Shown one piece after another: positions 62,454 through 64,000 of a stretch of DNA of 64,000 nucleotides. A program made the position numbers and the translations under genes. The notes beneath the pieces were generated by a model. The model did not search any database. It saw only the letters and a program-made list of their open reading frames with translations, and was not told where the DNA came from. The stretch is from Rubritepida flocculans DSM 14296 (GTDB lineage: Bacteria; Pseudomonadota; Alphaproteobacteria; Acetobacterales; Acetobacteraceae), in assembly GCF_000425365.1 (NCBI RefSeq), contig NZ_AUDH01000015.1, positions 19,209 to 83,208 of the forward strand, given 5' to 3'. Numbering within the stretch: position 1 is the stretch's first letter; the number at the start of each line of letters is the position of its first letter.

Positions 62454-63640
62454 ACGCCGCCGGCCCACCCTGCGCGCGATGCGGTCGGCATGTCATACCA
62501 GCGGCCGCTGATTTCGCCCCCTGAGGGGCCGGTGCGGCCGCTGGTATGCCTTTGTTTTGGCGCGCAGCCGCCACACCAACCCTGCGCGCGATACGGCCGG
62601 CATGTCATGCCGGCCGTATCATGCCCACCGCATAAGCGCGCGGCCAGCGCCTCGCGCACCCGGTCGAGGAAACTGTCGGCGCTCATGGCATGTTCCGGGA
62701 AGGCGGAGCGGTTGCCCGGCAGCAGCACCATCGGCTGCTCCAGCAGACTCATCACCAGCAGGCGCGGACGCTGGCGGCGGAAGAGCTGGGAGCCGAGATA
62801 GCCCGTCAGCGTGGCGTAGGGGCCGATATTGGCCACCCGCCACTCCAGCGCGACAGGCCGGCCGAGACCGGCCGAGAGCGCAGGCGAGAAGTTGAACTCC
62901 GGGGCGAGGAAGCTGCTGCCCAGCGCCATCACATCCGCCCTGTCCTCGCCCACCAGCCCGCCGGCGCCGGCGCGCACCGGCGCACGGATGAGATACTCCT
63001 CGGGCGGATAGTTCCGCCGCTCGGCCGCGGGCAGGAAGGGCAGCAGATCGGCCCGGCTCCGCGTGCGCACCACCGGCGGCCCCAGCCTCTCGCCCGGCCC
63101 GGGCGGCGGCGGCAACGGGATCTGGGCGCGGATGAAACGGGCCACTTCGGCCGCGCAGAGCTCGGCCCCCGCCGCCGTCCAGTGGGTGTCGGCGCGGAAG
63201 AAGAGGCGCTGGTCGGGCCGGGCGGCGCGGGCCTGGAGCATGGGCGAGAGCAGGTCCGGCAGCCAGCCGGCGCGTTGCTCCTGCAGGCTGCGGTGGATGA
63301 GGGCGTAGCGGCCGAGCGCCTCGCGCGAGGGCGGCATCTCCGGCGGCATCATGTCGCGGTAGATGGTCGCCTTGGCGGGGATGAGCGCGAGCACCACCTC
63401 GATGCCGGCGGCGCGGACCATCCGCATCGCCTCCCCGATGATTTCGCAGACGCGGGGGATGTTGGTCAGATCCACACGGTCCAGCCGGTCCCAAGGGGCG
63501 AAGAGCCAGCCATCCCGCCCGCGGATCGCCGTCTCCTGCTGGGCCCGCGCGCCGGAGGGGATGGCGAGAAAGGGGGCGGCGAGAAGCCCCGCCCCCCCCG
63601 CGCACAGCAGGCGGCGGCCCACGCCCTCCGGAAGCGGCAA
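62393..63640 (-). CDS. AlgX/AlgJ-like SGNH acetyltransferase (3' end disturbed by repeat)
   Basis: This 415-codon frame encodes a signal peptide (AGLLAAPFLAIPSGARAQ), then GRDGWLFAPWDRLDRVDL and the DTHWTAAGAEL motif (Asp151, His153); GSSFLAPEFNFSPAL carries the likely Ser. Homology to the paralogue at 56035-57066 ends near residue 340 (VREALAARL). From there the frame reads through repeat copy 7 and a fragment, adding about 75 extraneous residues and running over the SGNH gene end. In the neighbouring frame a TGA at 62619 coincides with P1, suggesting a frameshift. It starts at TTG 63640; GTG 63622 is an alternative. MBOAT partners are not in the window. Confidence 0.75.
   Translation of the reverse strand: MPLPEGVGRRLLCAGGAGLLAAPFLAIPSGARAQQETAIRGRDGWLFAPWDRLDRVDLTNIPRVCEIIGEAMRMVRAAGIEVVLALIPAKATIYRDMMPPEMPPSREALGRYALIHRSLQEQRAGWLPDLLSPMLQARAARPDQRLFFRADTHWTAAGAELCAAEVARFIRAQIPLPPPPGPGERLGPPVVRTRSRADLLPFLPAAERRNYPPEEYLIRAPVRAGAGGLVGEDRADVMALGSSFLAPEFNFSPALSAGLGRPVALEWRVANIGPYATLTGYLGSQLFRRQRPRLLVMSLLEQPMVLLPGNRSAFPEHAMSADSFLDRVREALAARLCGGHDTAGMTCRPYRAQGWCGGCAPKQRHTSGRTGPSGGEISGRWYDMPTASRAGWAGGVYGSPMSRRRVASIAPPRMA
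62465..62496 (-). repeat. Composite repeat fragment beside copy 7
   Basis: CCACCCTGCGCGCGATGCGG, then TCGGCATGTCAT, is the linker tail plus the left half of P1. It joins directly into module C of the next copy, so it is a truncated copy nested against a full one. Confidence 0.7.
62495..62620 (-). repeat. Composite palindromic repeat, copy 7 (no central hairpin)
   Basis: This reverse-oriented copy has module C (62495-62547), the linker (GCCTTTGTTTTGGCGCGCAG) and P1 (62590-62620), but no central hairpin, like copy 2. It lies inside the 3' extension of the minus-strand AlgX/J-like frame; P1 does not supply that frame's stop, unlike most copies. Confidence 0.88.
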
Positions 63641-63688
63641 GGGAGGCTCACCCCACCCGCCGCCGGCCGTGACGGCGGAGGCTGCGGC

Positions 63689-63702
63689 GCGGCCGCTGGT
63701 AT
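63689..63702. repeat. Isolated module C arm of the composite repeat
   Basis: GCGGCCGCTGGTAT matches one arm of module C exactly. The opposite arm is not present to its left. It lies immediately before the IS110 element, so the element may have inserted in, or deleted from, a composite repeat copy. Confidence 0.6.
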
Positions 63703-64000
63703 GAGTTACCCACCGGCGGTCCCGACCCGCCGTGGATGAAACTGTGGCACTATGGTTTGGCTGGTGGCGAGGTCGGCATGGTCATGGTGCGCCAGAGCCC
63801 GCGTATCAGTTGGACCCGGAAGGCCCCGAGCACCCTCGCTTGCGCCAAGGGCGGCGACGCCTGGGAGCGCGCTGTCTAGACTTCCCTTCTTGGGCCTTCT
63901 CCACCGGTCTTGGCAGAGGAGGAGAGAGCGATGGAAGTGCTGCATCCCCGCTGTGCGGGGCTTGATGTTCACAAGGACAGCGTGACGGCGGCGGTGCGGA
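63703..64000 (+). mobile_element. IS110-family insertion sequence, left part, cut by window end
   Basis: The transposase gene starts at 63931 and is cut at the window edge. The 228 bases before it are non-coding, contain a small hairpin (CCGGCGG, then CCCGCCG, near 63712-63733) and a run of unique sequence. In IS110 elements this region encodes a guide (bridge) RNA. The exact left boundary is unknown; it is placed after the repeat arm. Confidence 0.6.
63931..64000 (+). CDS. IS110-family transposase, N-terminus only
   Basis: The 23 readable residues begin MEVLHPRCAGLDVHKDSV. The GLDVHK motif carries the first catalytic Asp of the DEDD transposase (RuvC-like) domain. AGGAGGAGAG lies just before the ATG. 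The gene runs off the window, so integrity cannot be judged. Confidence 0.85.
   Translation, partial: MEVLHPRCAGLDVHKDSVTAAVR

Overview
The window reads as a chromosomal segment of a very GC-rich alphaproteobacterium, most likely Rhodospirillales/Acetobacteraceae (Roseomonas-like). The lineage call is inferred from the gene set: a PhaR-type regulator, a Usg-family protein, a SUV3-like helicase, an HIG1-type twin-membrane protein, CIRCE-controlled groESL and a fused BcsA-BcsB cellulose synthase. No rRNA, tRNA, CRISPR array or prophage was seen. Nearly all DNA is coding, genes often overlap by 1 to 11 bases, and the high GC content produces very long shadow frames that were ignored.

Layout. 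0-10 kb: lepA, fabD-fabG, phaR divergent from a polyhydroxyalkanoate (PHA) synthase/depolymerase-like pair, a CBS-BON protein and a TAXI-TRAP transporter. 10-17.8 kb: an IS630 remnant, two tandem SYLF proteins, a histidine phosphatase divergent from ampG, a nitrate/sulfonate/taurine-type ABC transporter, a rhodanese and usg. 17.9-22.5 kb: groESL behind two CIRCE operators, a polytopic membrane protein and a cold-shock gene. 22.7-28.2 kb: a metal-related island with a P-type ATPase, an overlapping and highly divergent MetK homologue, and a convergent pair encoding an HMA-like membrane protein and a small DUF5132-like protein. 28.2-37.7 kb: mlaF-mlaE-alr, dnaB, an MFS gene, the SUV3-like helicase, an S4 protein, fdxA and azlD. 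37.7-48.5 kb: an MscS-type channel, an MFS gene, an HIG1-type protein, azlC-recX, an Rrf2 regulator, a degenerate EAL pair, a degenerate HldE and a fumarylacetoacetase-family enzyme. 48.7-63.6 kb: a cellulose operon (bcsZ, a BcsR/BcsP-like gene, bcsQ, bcsAB, an AlgX/J-like gene, algF-like, bcsC, an SGNH esterase) plus a second AlgX/J-like gene on the opposite strand, suggesting O-acetylated cellulose. An IS110-family element enters at the right edge.

The most unusual signal is a dispersed composite palindromic repeat of about 125-165 bp. It has a 31-bp palindrome (P1), a variable central hairpin, a conserved linker and a constant 53-bp stem-loop (module C). Full or partial copies occur near 3.6, 9.8, 10.2, 13.9, 22.5, 27.4, 30.9, 47.6, 62.5 and 63.7 kb. 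In six of eight P1 copies the palindrome overlaps the TGA stop codon of the adjacent gene, with the element always oriented P1-first from that gene's 3' end. One degenerate copy lies inside a coding region, one is read through by a coding frame, copies flank the IS630 remnant, and an arm of the repeat abuts the IS110 element. The second notable item is the P-type ATPase / divergent MetK / HMA-like / DUF5132-like island.
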